Assembly: GCA_950295325.1 (NCBI GenBank)
Contig: OX485806.1
Location: 17,794,001 to 17,858,000 of the forward strand
Length of the DNA stretch: 64,000 bases
Reading direction: 5' to 3'
From: Polytrichum commune
Lineage: Eukaryota > Streptophyta > Polytrichopsida > Polytrichales > Polytrichaceae
Shown here: one piece after another, positions 22,531-35,140 of the stretch
Numbering within the stretch: the first letter of the stretch is position 1
How the letters are laid out: each line of letters begins with the position of its first letter
Made by a program: the position numbers and the translations under genes
The notes under the pieces: generated by a model
Told to the model about the DNA's origin: nothing
The model's database searches: none
Seen by the model: the letters and a program-made list of their open reading frames with translations, nothing else

Positions 22531-25162
22531 TTGCAAATTCTCCAAAACTGCCACTTTCTCTATTGTTGACTACTATTGGTTACTTGGAACTGGATGTAAC
22601 CTATTGGTAGTAGGTTGAGAAGATTTAGAGGGTTCTTGTTGGCAATTGAAAGCGAGTTCCAAACCATCGAAGTATATCTTAATTTTAATTCTGTATGCAA
22701 AATGTGTAAGGGCTCGATGTTGGATTGGTATATGACCCAAAATCAACATGGGCGTCAGATGTAAAGGTGGTCAACATTTTCAGAATCACTAGGGAACTTG
22801 TTTTGCAAGATTTTACACTATTAGTTTTGAAACATGGTGTTGATTTTAGCATTATCTATCTTATTCCATACGAAATTTGAGTTTAGAAGTGTTTGATAAA
22901 GTGCCGGAAACTCTCATTGCAAGCTTTCTTCGAATTCTTAGTGATAGGAGATGCCTCAAGAGTGAGTGGCGCCAACCGAAAAGGGGGAGGAGAAGCCTCT
23001 TCGAACTCACCAACACCAAACACCTTAAAACACCCACTATTTTTTTTTTTTGAAATGTACGATAAATGAGCGTGCTATCATGAATTTAGTATCACCTAGT
23101 AAAAGGATCCGATTTTATGATTTGGCAAAGTGGTGTGTGTTTCGAGAATTAGCACCACACGCGCTAAATGGGGCAAACAATAGAGCGGATTCAAAATGTG
23201 TGATGATTCAATGATTCACTCACTAATTTTGAGATTCAACAAAATAGTGCGTTCTTCAGGAAATACGACCACACACACTAAATGGGACAAGCAATGTAGT
23301 ATTTTCAACCAACTTGCCTTCAACAACAAACCCTCATCTTTGCTCCTCTCAAGGGCGCTCTGGCTTGGATTCATAATTTATTGTTTGCCCAAATCCCCGT
23401 AAAGTAGAGGCGTCCATAACCAATCACTTAAGAGGATCTCCGCTAGATATGGAGAAGAAGTATAAGGCGGTGCAAATTTTTCCCGTGTAGGAAAGATAGA
23501 AGTCAAGAGGACTACATTATTTTTTGGTAATTTTATTTCTTGAATTGAAAACACTATGAAGTTTTCAAGCCAAAAGATGGCTTGAACATATTACAAATAT
23601 TTAGAATTTGTCATCACCACTCGTTTAGTCCTCATTCCTCCTCACTTTTGCACTCAAAACTAAGACATGTGTCATGACACTCTTAGTTCTAACCTTCTTA
23701 AAATTCAGTCCCAACTTGATTGAAATTCTGGTACCCTATAGATCACCGATGGGGTCGTGATCGGGAATAGGCACCTCTACTACTATATACAATCATCACT
23801 CTCGTTAGAGACATAGTTGCGCTATCAAAATAGGTACCCTTGATCCCATAACCACCGTTTCTCTCCGAGTTCCTACTAGGGAATGACCATGAAAGTTTCT
23901 TGTATGCGGGGTCTCGTCTGGTGATCTTTTGTAACCCACACTAATTCCCACAACAACTACTCAATAAGCGCCGGCTTCTCTTTGTTGATGCCCCCACCCT
24001 CTTCCAGATCGAATTAACATACACTACACTTTATTTGTGTCTAATTAGTGTGGGTTACCACTTGGAGTTACGTGTTGCTATGACTTTCTACCGACGAAGT
24101 AACATCATATTCTTCGGTGTGCATACTAAATACTTATGTTTATTTGGGTGAGAATTGATGCTCTCAGTAAAATGTTATAGCAATGTGTACCTTCAAACGG
24201 TAACCCACACTAATTAGACAAATTGGTGTACTTGAAGCTCCCGTGCCTACTGTAGGCTGATAGCAAGTTGGGTGGAAAACGATTGAAAAATAATCAAGCC
24301 TAATTTATTTGGTCAAATGGCCTAAATAAAAGGAAAATCAATCTCCAAAATGTCTAAATATTAGGAAATCTGGTGCACTAGAACAATTAAATGTATAGTC
24401 AACGTCTCACATGCACTGGTAACACACTCTATCATGTGCATTCATAATGGCATTCACGCGTTAGGGAGTGAACCTCTCAAATTCAAGAATGTAAAAAAAG
24501 CTTTGAAAGCACGCAGAGTCACATTGTTCACAACCCTAATTAACACATTAACACGGCTTAACCTGATCCCTCAAGGTTAACATTGCATACGTAGCCAACA
24601 TTCTTAATATATTCTTGGTATGATGGTGGTTGGTGGATCCTAGGCGGTTCTCGACAATTGCATTTGGATGGACCAAGATCTCCATGTTGTCCATGGACTT
24701 GCCTGGATCCATGGGTATCATAGAAAAATACTAAAAATTTAACAAATTATGATCAAAGTTTAGTAATGGTTGAGGACTAACTTTCTTCGGACATCCCCAA
24801 GGCCTTTTGAAAGCCCCGATATTCCCCAATGCCCCCCCCCCCCAATTGGCCTCAAATCTTGTGTTGTGTACCTCTAGGAATCAACATATACCATCTCATA
24901 TCCTCTATAACAATAGCTTCTTGGTTAAGTAAGATCGCATTTAATATCCAGCCATTCTTTACTACTATTTACCTTTGGGTCAATGGAGGCTACTATTCTA
25001 ACAACAAGGTTTCTAGATTATAGTAACCAAATAACTAGATTCTAACACCGCTGAATGAAGGTTTGAGTGGAAAGTAGTACGCTCTATTTAACGCTTACAC
25101 AAGCTCCATGAAAACACAAGGTATCCATGAGTAATTGACTCAAATTTCTGAAGATAGACTAA
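22531..25162. repeat. Gene-free stretch with MITE G copy
   Basis: Positions about 24044-24216 are a foldback MITE of family G, with arms GTGTGGGTTACCACTTGGAG and, inverted, CAAACGGTAACCCACAC. Positions about 23625-23750 match 1490-1620 in inverted orientation (GGTACCCTATAGAT and ATGTGTCATGACAC blocks). C11 homopolymer at about 24832. No coding evidence. Confidence 0.5.
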
Positions 25163-25662
25163 GGGCCACTTCACACACGAGACTGAGAGCCCGTGACCAT
25201 TACACTTCAAGCACTCTTATTGGTGGAAAAGGCGGAGCTGGTCCGACTTCGCTTCACACTACGTTTGAGGGACCAACGGAGTATGTGAATGCAAGATGGA
25301 TGTAAAGTCTATATGGATTCCTACATGGCATCAAATGAATCATGTTTCATGGTCACTTGGACTATTTTCAAAAACCACCTCCGGGAGGTAGGTCAAGCAC
25401 AAAATCGGGAGACCATGGCACTCTAGAATGCTCAAACCTGTTGATTTATTATATTTTATCATGTGCGAGGACCCCGCATGAATAGAAAATCATTGAAATA
25501 ACATTTGGTTGAGGGCCTGATAAATATGGGTTCACACTACACTTGAGGATCCGTAACCATACTACATGATTTTGGAGGTGGCTTGGGACGGCCTTTGAAC
25601 ACTTTCAATTGGGCTCTCACAATTTCATGGTCATGGCTCTTGGCTCGTGTGTGAAGTGGCCC
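25163..25662 (+). mobile_element. MITE family A, copy A3
   Basis: TAA precedes GGGCCACTTCACACACGAG, and TAA follows CGTGTGTGAAGTGGCCC. Full length (500 bp) and colinear with A2 and A5. The 138-bp right flank (25663-25800) matches the left flank of A1 in inverse orientation. Confidence 0.85.
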
Positions 25663-27335
25663 TAAGAGCTAAGCAAGAACAAATTTAATGGACACCGAGC
25701 ATAGCAACCTAATCAACTCCCACTCCTTTCACTTCACGAGTCCTAAGGAAAAATCATCATTGGACCTCTTGAGTAATCAACCGCAAGCACTAAATTTTGG
25801 AGATCATAATCACTAATTCCATCAATCAAGGCTTTCCTCCAGCCGTAGAATCATTAACATGTTCTTTTTCTTTTTTCTTTTTTCTTTTTTCTTTTTTCTT
25901 TTGTTTTGTTTTGTATGGAGTGTTTACAAAACTTGGATTTGCATACTTAGAGGGTTTGATACGTCTACGTGGGGTTTCTTGTTCTATTTTGTTTTACTAT
26001 GACTTCACCAAACAATTAAGCATATGACACTACCACAAACATCAGGATTTTATTGACCCCAAAAACCATGGAATAGTAAGTAGGTCATTGTATGAATTGT
26101 GCTCATCACCATTTCTATCTATCATGATGTTCGTATGCAGAGGGTTCTAAGGACATTGTATAATGTTGGCATTGACATGAATTAAGGACACGGTACACAA
26201 ACATAACATGTACTCTAAGTGCCTAGGTTTCATTTCACTTGGTAGCAAGGAAACCGAAGGAGAAGGAATGCCACCTAATGGTAAGGTGACCAACTAGGGC
26301 AATCATTGTACATAGCAAATCCCTTATGGAAGTGACCACCATAAATCTGTAATCTACTGGAGTGTTTGAGCTGTAATTCAACCATCATACATACAATACA
26401 CTTTCCAAAAGGCCTCACGCAGTGTGTATTTTTGACATAATTTTTTTGCAAGTGTTTGACATTTGACATGCATAAACTTGCACCAAAAAAAAAAAAAAAA
26501 AAAAAAAGCGCATCAATTGACATGCAAAATCTAGAATTTGACATGGAGTGTGAGTTGTGAAGGGAAAAAACCACACGTCAATTGACACATTAGAAATTGA
26601 AATGACAGGTACTACTAGGCATGTGACATTGAGGTGACATTTTAGAAGAATGTATAGATGTCGATTAATGTTCATTTTGGTTTTTGGATTTGTAGTTGAT
26701 CGTCAAATGAAACTAGTTGAGAGACTACATGATTAAGCCTGCTTTTGCTTGAATTACCTTTACCTCACTAAGGGTGGTTAAACCCAAGGCCTTAACCCGT
26801 ATCCTGTGGGAACTCTCAATTTAAGCTACCTAGAGTTCTACTTAGATGGGTGACCTTCGTTGATTTCTAGTGCACCCTACCATTTATGATCCATCCAATC
26901 ACATTGGGGATATTTGGATAAATGGGATATTTTCAACCAACCATGTGGGAACCTAGGGACTTGCCCTTGGGGGAAGGAGACAGGTGTCAGCTACCTTGTC
27001 CGCGCTCTTTTCAAGGTGTTCACCTTGGAAAGGAGGCAGTAGTCGTCTGCCCCCCCCCCCCTCCTCTATTTCTTGTAATACCCAATTCAAGATCACGAAT
27101 TGTCTTAGACCAACTTGAAAATGCAGCAACACCAAAATTCATGCCAGTGACATCATCGAAGTTGCCTTCCTTTCTTTCTTTCTTTCTCACCTCACTAACT
27201 AGCGTGAATGGAACTTCCTAAAGACGGGAAGAAAAATACGGGTCTCCAACCACTGCACCTCTCAAGTTTTGACGAAACCGTTTTCTCAACCTTGAGTCAT
27301 ATTATGTGTGGATCACAAAGATAAGCTACACCGAT
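25663..27335. repeat. Gene-free stretch with homopolymer tracts
   Basis: After the K flank segment this holds a (CTTTTTT)n-like tract at 25865-25900, a run of about 22 A at 26486-26507 and a C run near 27049-27061. No family, terminal repeat or gene is recognised in the rest. Confidence 0.4.
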
Positions 27336-27540
27336 TATCCCAAGTAGTGCATATTACTCTTTGGAGTTACGCAATCCTATAACTATTTAACGAGAATGTA
27401 GTATTGTACCAAGCAAAGTCATTTATATTCTATATTGTCCAAGCAACCTATTATACCTTCATTACTAAAAATTGAACTCCTGTGTACAACGCCATTGCAC
27501 TGCGTAGCTCCAAATAGTAACACACACTAATTGGGATTAT
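27336..27540. mobile_element. Foldback MITE family G, copy
   Basis: Arms TTACTCTTTGGAGTTACGCA and, inverted, GTTACTATTTGGAGCTACGC flank a conserved centre with ACCAAGCAAAGTCA and TGTCCAAGCAACCTA. Further copies lie at about 43770-43962, 63552-63733 and 24044-24216. Confidence 0.65.
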
Positions 27541-27935
27541 GGGTGTACTAAACATTCTTCAATCTCACTTCCACCAAATTTCAGTATACTTTTCTTTTCT
27601 TTAATGTGACCTTCCAGAGAATAGACTTCCCACACAGATGGAACTTAAAAAACCATAACAATTTTAATTCTTGAGTGACTTGTGTACGACAACTTCATCC
27701 ATCCGTATAAACACACTCATGCAAGGTCAAAATTTAAGGGCCCAAATTACCAATGCCATCGTGATGAATTCTGTTTCAAAGTGGTTTTGAGAGATCTTCT
27801 ACTGGCTTTGTTGCACATGTCTCAACATAAAATAGGACTTGCGCAATGTTCTTGAAGGTAAGGAAAGCGGTCCTACTTCATTAATCCGGTTACTTATCTT
27901 AATCATACATCTATATTTGAGTGGTATATGGTTAA

Positions 27936-28437
27936 TGGCCACTTCACACACAAGCCAAGAGCAGTGACCATGAAATTGTGAGAGCCCAAAAGAAAGTGTA
28001 TGTCCAAAGGTCGTCTCAAGACACCTCCAAAATCATGTAGTGTGGTCACGGGTCCTCAAGTGTAGTGTAAAGTCATATGTGTTTGGGCCCTCAACCAAAC
28101 GCTCTTCCAATGAATTTCTATTCATGTGGGTCCTCATGCGTGATAAAATAGGATAAATCAACAGTTGTGAGCGTTTAGAGTGCCATGGTCTCCCGGTTTT
28201 GTGTTAGGCCAACCTCCAAGAGATGGTTTTTGAAAATAGTCCAAGTGACCATGAAACATGATCTACTCGATGCCATGTAGGAATCCATGTAGACTTTACA
28301 TCCATCTTGCATTCGCATACTCCATCGGTCCCTCAAGCGGAGTGTGAAGTGAACTTGGACCGGCTCCGCCTTGTCCACCAATGAAAGTGCTTGAAATGGT
28401 ATGGTCACGGCTCTTAGTCCCGTTTGTGAAGTGGCCC
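27936..28437 (-). mobile_element. MITE family A, copy A4
   Basis: Flanked by TAA on both sides. The left terminus has one change (TGGCCACTTCACACACAAG) and the right end reads GTTTGTGAAGTGGCCC. Same orientation as A1. Full length. Confidence 0.85.
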
Positions 28438-31031
28438 TAAGTGTGGATCTAAGAACAAACACACAAAAAGATATGAGTTTAAACGATATTGGACTATGTG
28501 CCCAAATTTACATTAATATTTTAGGTTCAAATAAGCATTAAATCAACTAAGAGCTATATGATCACTTAAGGAAGAAAGATATTACTCACTTTGATAATGA
28601 TTACAATAGTCATCTGAGCTTCAAAAATCATGAGAAAATTGGTTATGTCGTCAATTGAGTTTGTGAATCATCATGTACTAATCGTGTGTTCAATATCTAG
28701 GAGACGAAAGTGCAAAGCTCAAGGTGCCCATTTTAGACTCACTTACTTCTTTGAGAACGGAAGTCGTTGTCATTTTATAACCATACGGCATGCCATGTAC
28801 ACATTTCTATTAAGAATCTTAGAGAAACACAACAAGAAATTTGCAAAAGCTTGCGTTCAAGGACTTTCTCTTTCTTTAGAAATTTTATTTTATTATTCTT
28901 GGAGACAATAGGCCAAACAACCAACCCCAAATGAATCAAGAACCCAAAAAAATAAAACCTCACCCACTTCAATGGGAGGTAAGTAGAACATGTCTGAGTA
29001 TTTGTGCCCACTGTTCAATATTGAAGTCTTCAACACTTGTCAAATGCCATTTTGGCCATCAAAGACGGTTTTTTTTTTAATTTTTTTTTTTTGGGGGGGG
29101 GGGGGGGGGGAGGGCGGGGAGGGGGGCACTTAAGAAAAATGTGCTATGCAAAGTTTTCACCAGTCAAAGTAAGGCCTCTCCAAAAATTGCATGTCACAAA
29201 ATATAGTGGCTGCAATTTGCAAATAGAAACATAGCTGGACTCCAATCTTGGCACTCTAGCAAACACTTCCAAATTCCAAAAACTCCTACAATTTCTACTT
29301 TGCAACTTCAACTCGGCATTGACTGCAACTTTGGCTTGGCAAGCACAACTATATGTGCACGTGGATTTTTCAGATAAAATTGGGTGAAGAGTGATTGTAG
29401 AAGTCGACTGGAACTTGAAACATTGGATGCATTGATGCGAGTGTCATTATGCGGTCTTCTGATGGAAAATATGGATTGGACTAGAATTTTTGACACCTGG
29501 AAATTGACCAAAAACCGGAGGACTTTGCCTTTTGAGTTGGATGATGATTAAGTACATTACATAGGGAATCTTAATGATTTTAGTACATCATTTTATTGCA
29601 TGTACTTCTTCAATATAGTGAGACATCATATTATTTTCATATTCAAATATCATTCATTTATTTATTTTGTAAAGTTTTGCAAAAAAGTTTGAAAGTTTGA
29701 GTGACGTGTGATTATTTTGAAGCCCTTCACATTGAAATGCATGTGCACACTTCAAACTTGAACACTATTTGTGCCCCTTCTTGCAGTTCAAGAAGCAATT
29801 GCAAAGACCGAAACTCTTTCTAAATTTGGAGAGAAAGGGGATAGTAGAGAGAGAGAGAGCAAGTGGCAGTGGCAAGTGGTCACAATAATCATTAAACAAC
29901 ATTATGTAAACAAGCGCCTTTAGCTTTATGGTTTGACCACATCCAAAACCGAACTCACATGTCCTCAATTGACACTCTCACATGTAACTCATGTAATCTT
30001 GGCTTTGTAAGCATGCATTTCCGTATCCCAATTGTGTCCAAGGCTTACGATTTGTGTTTTGGCATCCATGTGAAGGCATGCGGCCGGGTGTTATTTGGTT
30101 GCTTTTCTTAATCGGACACCTAATGGCTTTATTGGTGTGTGGTTTTGTGAGGATCAGAGAACAAACATTATAAATACACATGTTTAAAAGAGATTATCAT
30201 AATTAAATTAGGGGAGGTTCAAATTCTTTTGTAAATGCTTCATCATAGATTTGCTAACACAACACAAGTTTCGGTGTGTAAATCTAGTTAGTAGAAGGTG
30301 AAGAACATGAAACAACAAACTGAATAACACCCATGTACCTTAGGTGTCCAATAAAAACCTACCCCTACTACAACCATGTTATGGTTGATTCATCCCAACT
30401 TTATCTCACTAGACTTAATAAATCGGGGTTTTCGGTGCTAAGCCCGGGCTTGAATCAGTTTTAGAAATAAAAAAGAAAATTGCATGCTAAAGGATTCTCA
30501 ACATTGTTATCAAAAACTTGCCATGGGGATCATGAATCCGTGACCTAGATCTAACAATGCTTACATTAGATGCAATGAAAAGACTCCTTCTCAATCTCAA
30601 AAGCGTTTCACTCTTATGCGGATGTCACAAAATACTATTATAGTAGTTTTCTTATTAGTGAAGATAAGTAAATTGAATGAATAGAAACCATAATAGAAAA
30701 GAATGATGAAAGAATATAAGTTGATGTATATACTACCCACGCTATTTCTGGTTTAAAGAGGTCACTACCATTAATTCTCAAACCATGCTACATTACCAAT
30801 TTAGTGTAACCTTGAAGTTGGAACAACGAACAAAGAGACCCGACTACTAGTTACAGATGAGCTGGTTGAGTTTCAGAAATAAGCGGTTGAAGTTCAAGAC
30901 TTCAGGAAATTAAGCAATCATTTTAAGAGAAATTTAGAGAATAAAGTCAAAACAATAAAGGAAAAACCGAAAGATGTCAACATGTAACCAGTTGAACTTG
31001 GAAACACTCACATCTCTACCAATAGAACTTA
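28438..31031. repeat. Gene-free stretch with M, D and R repeat copies
   Basis: About 28480-28720 is family M. About 29072-29110 is a T-run followed by a G-run of about 18. About 29990-30310 is an isolated relative of array D (TGTGTAAATCTAGTTAG, AGATTTGCTAACACAACACA). About 30843-31000 is a diverged copy of repeat R without the P1BS motif. No gene is seen. Confidence 0.5.
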
Positions 31032-31535
31032 GGGCCGGTTCACACCATGGACCATGTAAGACGGCCTTTTCCCATGCTTTGATTTCTTAGAAAATCAATT
31101 TTACAAAGCCTCTGGGCCCCTCACTGGGTGTAAACCGAATGTGGACCAAGAGGAATGACCATGCACCGAAAAGTGAATGTGTTGATTTGTTTATATATAT
31201 GTCCAAAACGGGCAGTTTTGGAAAAAAATTCAAGTTTGACCATTCTCTTCTCTTGTATTGTCTTCATCATCTTTTCTAGTTCCTTTTTTTCTTATTTTTC
31301 AAAAAATCCATTAAAGTTTTATTATAACAACGTTTCTCTGCCATGGGCCCTTGCCTTTTTTTTTTTTTTTACTAGAGCACCTCTTTTGCCTCTCCAACCG
31401 CAAAATCCGTTGGACCATGTCAATGTATAATGTTCCTTGGTGTAAACTGAGGTGATCACGGGACGAGTTCATCAGCCAATCACATATTTTACAAGGTCTT
31501 GGGACGACTTCATGGTCCATGGTGTGAACAGCCCC
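31032..31535. mobile_element. MITE family B, copy B2
   Basis: Starts GGGCCGGTTCACACCATGGA after TTA and ends CCATGGTGTGAACAGCCCC before TTA, giving a 3-bp target duplication. Intact at 504 bp. Comparison with B1 shows where the SINE entered: B2 also has TTTTGCCTCTCCAACCGC at the equivalent point, with a single copy. Confidence 0.8.
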
Positions 31536-33404
31536 TTAGGACAAGTAGCATTTTTCGTACACACAGAATCTGCATGGTGCTTGTGGTATTATATAATTAT
31601 ATCCGTTTTTCATTGTTTCGAGTCGGGAGCCACTTATTGACGTATTGGTGAGAAGACTTCAATGCAATTGGAATCAGAATTTTTTTTTGATGCCAAACCG
31701 TGCTTTCCATGTGGGATTTGGATGGGTCTTAAAAAAAATGTAAGACTACCATACGACAAAAATTCAAGAACAAAATTTATGGAGAGATGAAGCAAAAAGC
31801 ATCCTAGAATGGGTTAAACACAAATAATTTTCTCTTTTTCCTCCCCTCTACACTAGACATTTGATTTAGTGTGGCATTAAAATTGGTGTATTTGTGTTAG
31901 TTAGAATGGTCTTTGTGACTTGTCATGAAGCACCAAGTGTCATATGACGCCCTCTCTAATTGCCACCCAATGATTACAAGATAATTAAGTTGGGTTGAGG
32001 TTTAGCTTAATTTACACGTGCCGTGTCTCTGGGGTGCTTGAAATAGGTGTTTTTCAAGAAATGTCTAGAAAGTGCTCGGAATTGGACAACTAGAGTGTGC
32101 TGACATGCTTGCAAAACATGCACTGGATGCACATCACGACGGTTTTGCCACTCTTCTGCTCGGTCGGTGTGATCTCCAGACCGAACAACATCACGTGGGT
32201 GGGTTGGAACAGCGTATGGTGCAACAGCGTACCGAAGCGCTTGCTGCTTGATCCGCTTGACATTCGGAGAAGGACAGGAGGCTCTAATCAGCACGGACGA
32301 CCATTAGAAGAGCGAATATTTTTTAGGGTTTTTTTAAATCTTAATTTATGCGCGCCACTCTAATTGTTATATGCATTCAATATGCCTATTTATAGAAAGA
32401 CTAATTTGATGAGGCATGGTTTAGGGTAGACCCACTTGATATGTGCATAAACCTGTGCAATTCCATTTACCCTTAGACTTTACACATTTATACCGCTAGC
32501 TAACAAATGCTACACTAAATATTGTATTGAGAACCACCAATTCCTATTTGTCTTGCTCGATACTAATTGTAAACCACCCGTGTAGTGTCACCGACACTAA
32601 AGTGAACTTGACGTTATTTGTCACTCCTTGTAATAAAGTTTGGGCATTATAGATTTAAAATGTTGCAATTACGATCACTTGGTGAGCTTTCATCCAAATT
32701 GCAATCATCCATGACAGTATTTCATGACGTGGATGCAAAACATACTAATAGTGGATGAATCAAAAGTGAGTGGGATGACAGTACTTGTACACGCATTCAT
32801 AAATGGGGTCGTTAAAAAACAGATCATAGTGATATTAAATACTATATGGCAATAAATACAACATTTCGTGCAGTTTTGTTTCCCATATCCTTCCACACAA
32901 GTATTGATATGTGCATAGCATTGGATTCTACATCATTCTAAATCGGTATTTACAAATGAGATGGTTTTTGGCAACCGAGACAAATTTGTCAATGGCTCTT
33001 GTCCACAGCTCATTCTTTAAGTATGTTTGATTCCCATGGCAGTGCAAAAGGAAAACTCGGTTGCGCAGTAGGTACATTTTGATTCCCACATAATATGCTT
33101 GTTTCAACCAACCAATGTTTGAGTGCTGTGTGGTTAAGCTCGGATCCAAGAATGAACCAAAGATTGTTTAAGTGTCTGGATTCAATGGTCAACACGTTTA
33201 ACAAGACATATACAATCGTTTGATGATGAATAAGATATTCATATGAGCTCACAAAAATCATGACAAAAATAGTTATGAACTTGCCTGCATTTGCTAATCA
33301 TCTCATACTAATCATGTATCTCATACCCTGCAGCAGGAGTTGGATCAAACCAATATAACTATTTTTGTCATGATTTTTGAATATTTTTGTCAATATTTTG
33401 ACCA
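31536..33404. repeat. Gene-free stretch with repeat L copy 2, family M and a GC-rich island
   Basis: About 32515-32765 is the second copy of repeat L. About 33170-33330 is family M. Positions about 32090-32300 are clearly GC-richer than their surroundings and stay open for 88-95 codons on both strands, but I do not recognise any protein there. Confidence 0.4.
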
Positions 33405-33540
33405 ATATGATGCACATCGAAATCAGTGCTTCGTGTCGATGTGCATCATATCGGTAATATGTTTGTCAATATTTATGCCAATATTTTTGCTATCTTGGAT
33501 CGAACCAATATGATGCACATCGACATGAAGCACTGATTTC
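33405..33540. repeat. Hairpin with 37-bp arms
   Basis: 33419-33455 and 33504-33540 are inverted copies with two mismatches over 37 bp, separated by 48 bp. A smaller perfect hairpin with 16-bp arms (ATATGATGCACATCGA) occupies 33405-33451 and overlaps it. The fold has the size of a plant small-RNA precursor, but could equally be a decayed foldback MITE. Confidence 0.6.
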
Positions 33541-33649
33541 CACATCGGAATTGCAGGCTCATGTGCATTCTTTCCCTTCTCATCACATTCAGCTAAAATT
33601 AAATAAGACAATTGCAAGTGCCCAAACTTAGCACAATTTACATAGGAGC

Positions 33650-35140
33650 TGTTGTTTAGGGCAACAAGGACATGCGAGTGTTGTCCCGTCTCTTCCCATG
33701 GTTATACATGTAAAGATGGGCAAACCCTCGTTTGGAGAAGGACATGTAGTCCAAATTTGAAAACTTAATTGCCAAATATGAATTGGACTCAGTTCCCCAT
33801 GCCCAAACTAAAAACTGCAGGTGGTCTCCCACAACTCCTACGAGGTTATCAAGATCTTCCACACCTGTAAAGATTGTGTATTTCATTGAGCAGCAGCAAT
33901 CAAGTTGCTATCCTGCTATGAAGTGCCATCATTCACAGACATCATGTTGGTGCACATAAGTTGCGCCTCCCAGTTGCTTGTTGAATCTTCTCTCTGATCT
34001 TCCTGTTTCCAAGGACTTACTATGTTCTCAAAAAGCTTCTTGGTTGCTACATCATGAGATAAGATAATTTAATTCTTGAAACAATAACCATGCGTCTTCA
34101 AAAGATTGACATCCCACCATATGGAGCATTCAGGGTAATAATAGCTCTGGATAAACATGACTCACTCGGATGCTGGTAAGACACAAAGAGTTTTGAGCAT
34201 GTCGAAAAGCTTCCAGAAGAATTGTGGAGTAGTAGCATTCCAAGAAGGGAAAGAGTACAAGATTCCAGCCTCTTTGCAATCTTCTACCCTGAAATCAAAC
34301 CAACACAGTACAAAGCCCTTCTTTCTTCAGGTTAACTCCCTGTTAACAGACGGTTGTAGTAACACAAAGGGTAATGCACGTTCCTTCACAGAAGTATTGC
34401 ACTGCATCACCCCAAGTAGTGTGTGTTGTCAATGTTAATCCAACAAACCCACTCCTGCATCACTGTCGCACCGGCGTGACTCGACAGGTCTTCGTAGATA
34501 AGTGCTCAGGTCACCATGTACTCCAGAAACTATCTTTGCCTCCCTCATTTTGTTTCATGTCACCTAAGTCAGTCCCGACAGGGACAGTTCATATCCCATC
34601 TCCTTCATGAGCGAGGTCAATTTTGCACAAATCCCCTTGCGGTAATCATTTCCTACAATCTTCATGGTCCTTTAACAGGGCCATTGAAGTATTTGTTTCC
34701 ATCTAAATAATGTCCCTACGAAGTACTGAGTGATTCTTGCACTTATTTGAAGAAATGGGTAAATAGTGTCTCAAACGTGTCAAACAGGGACCCAATTCTT
34801 TCTGTATACATGGGAGCCCTACTGAACTTTTGAAGAACATAATGTCTGAGGATGTAGTGTCCCAAGTCCTGCTTCCTTTTGTCGCGATGTCTGAGAATTC
34901 GAACGCTGTAATGCAAGGTGTGTCATTACCTTGCTGAGTACAATGCCTTGACCTTCAGAGGCTAGGTATGACAACTCAGCTCTTCAATGGTCCGCCTGTT
35001 CAATCTATCAAGGGCATTTTGAAGCTTAAGCTTCAGAAAGAAATCCATCAAACTGACTGCTCTTGCCAGTCACCAACACTGTTAACCCCACTTTAAGCCC
35101 TGAGCATTGGGGTGCCACGATGGCTACCTGCTTCGGGCGT
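33650..35140 (-). other. SPX gene downstream region, possible long 3' UTR
   Basis: About 1.5 kb after the SPX stop codon that is free of the repeat families filling the rest of the window. Frames on either strand are short and do not resemble known proteins. It may be transcribed as 3' UTR or hold a separate non-coding RNA; sequence alone does not decide. Confidence 0.35.

Noticed and set aside
32007-32363. Possible protein-coding gene at the GC-rich island
   Set aside because: Frames on both strands are short, lack splice or start context, and match no family that I know. Kept only as a low-interest finding.
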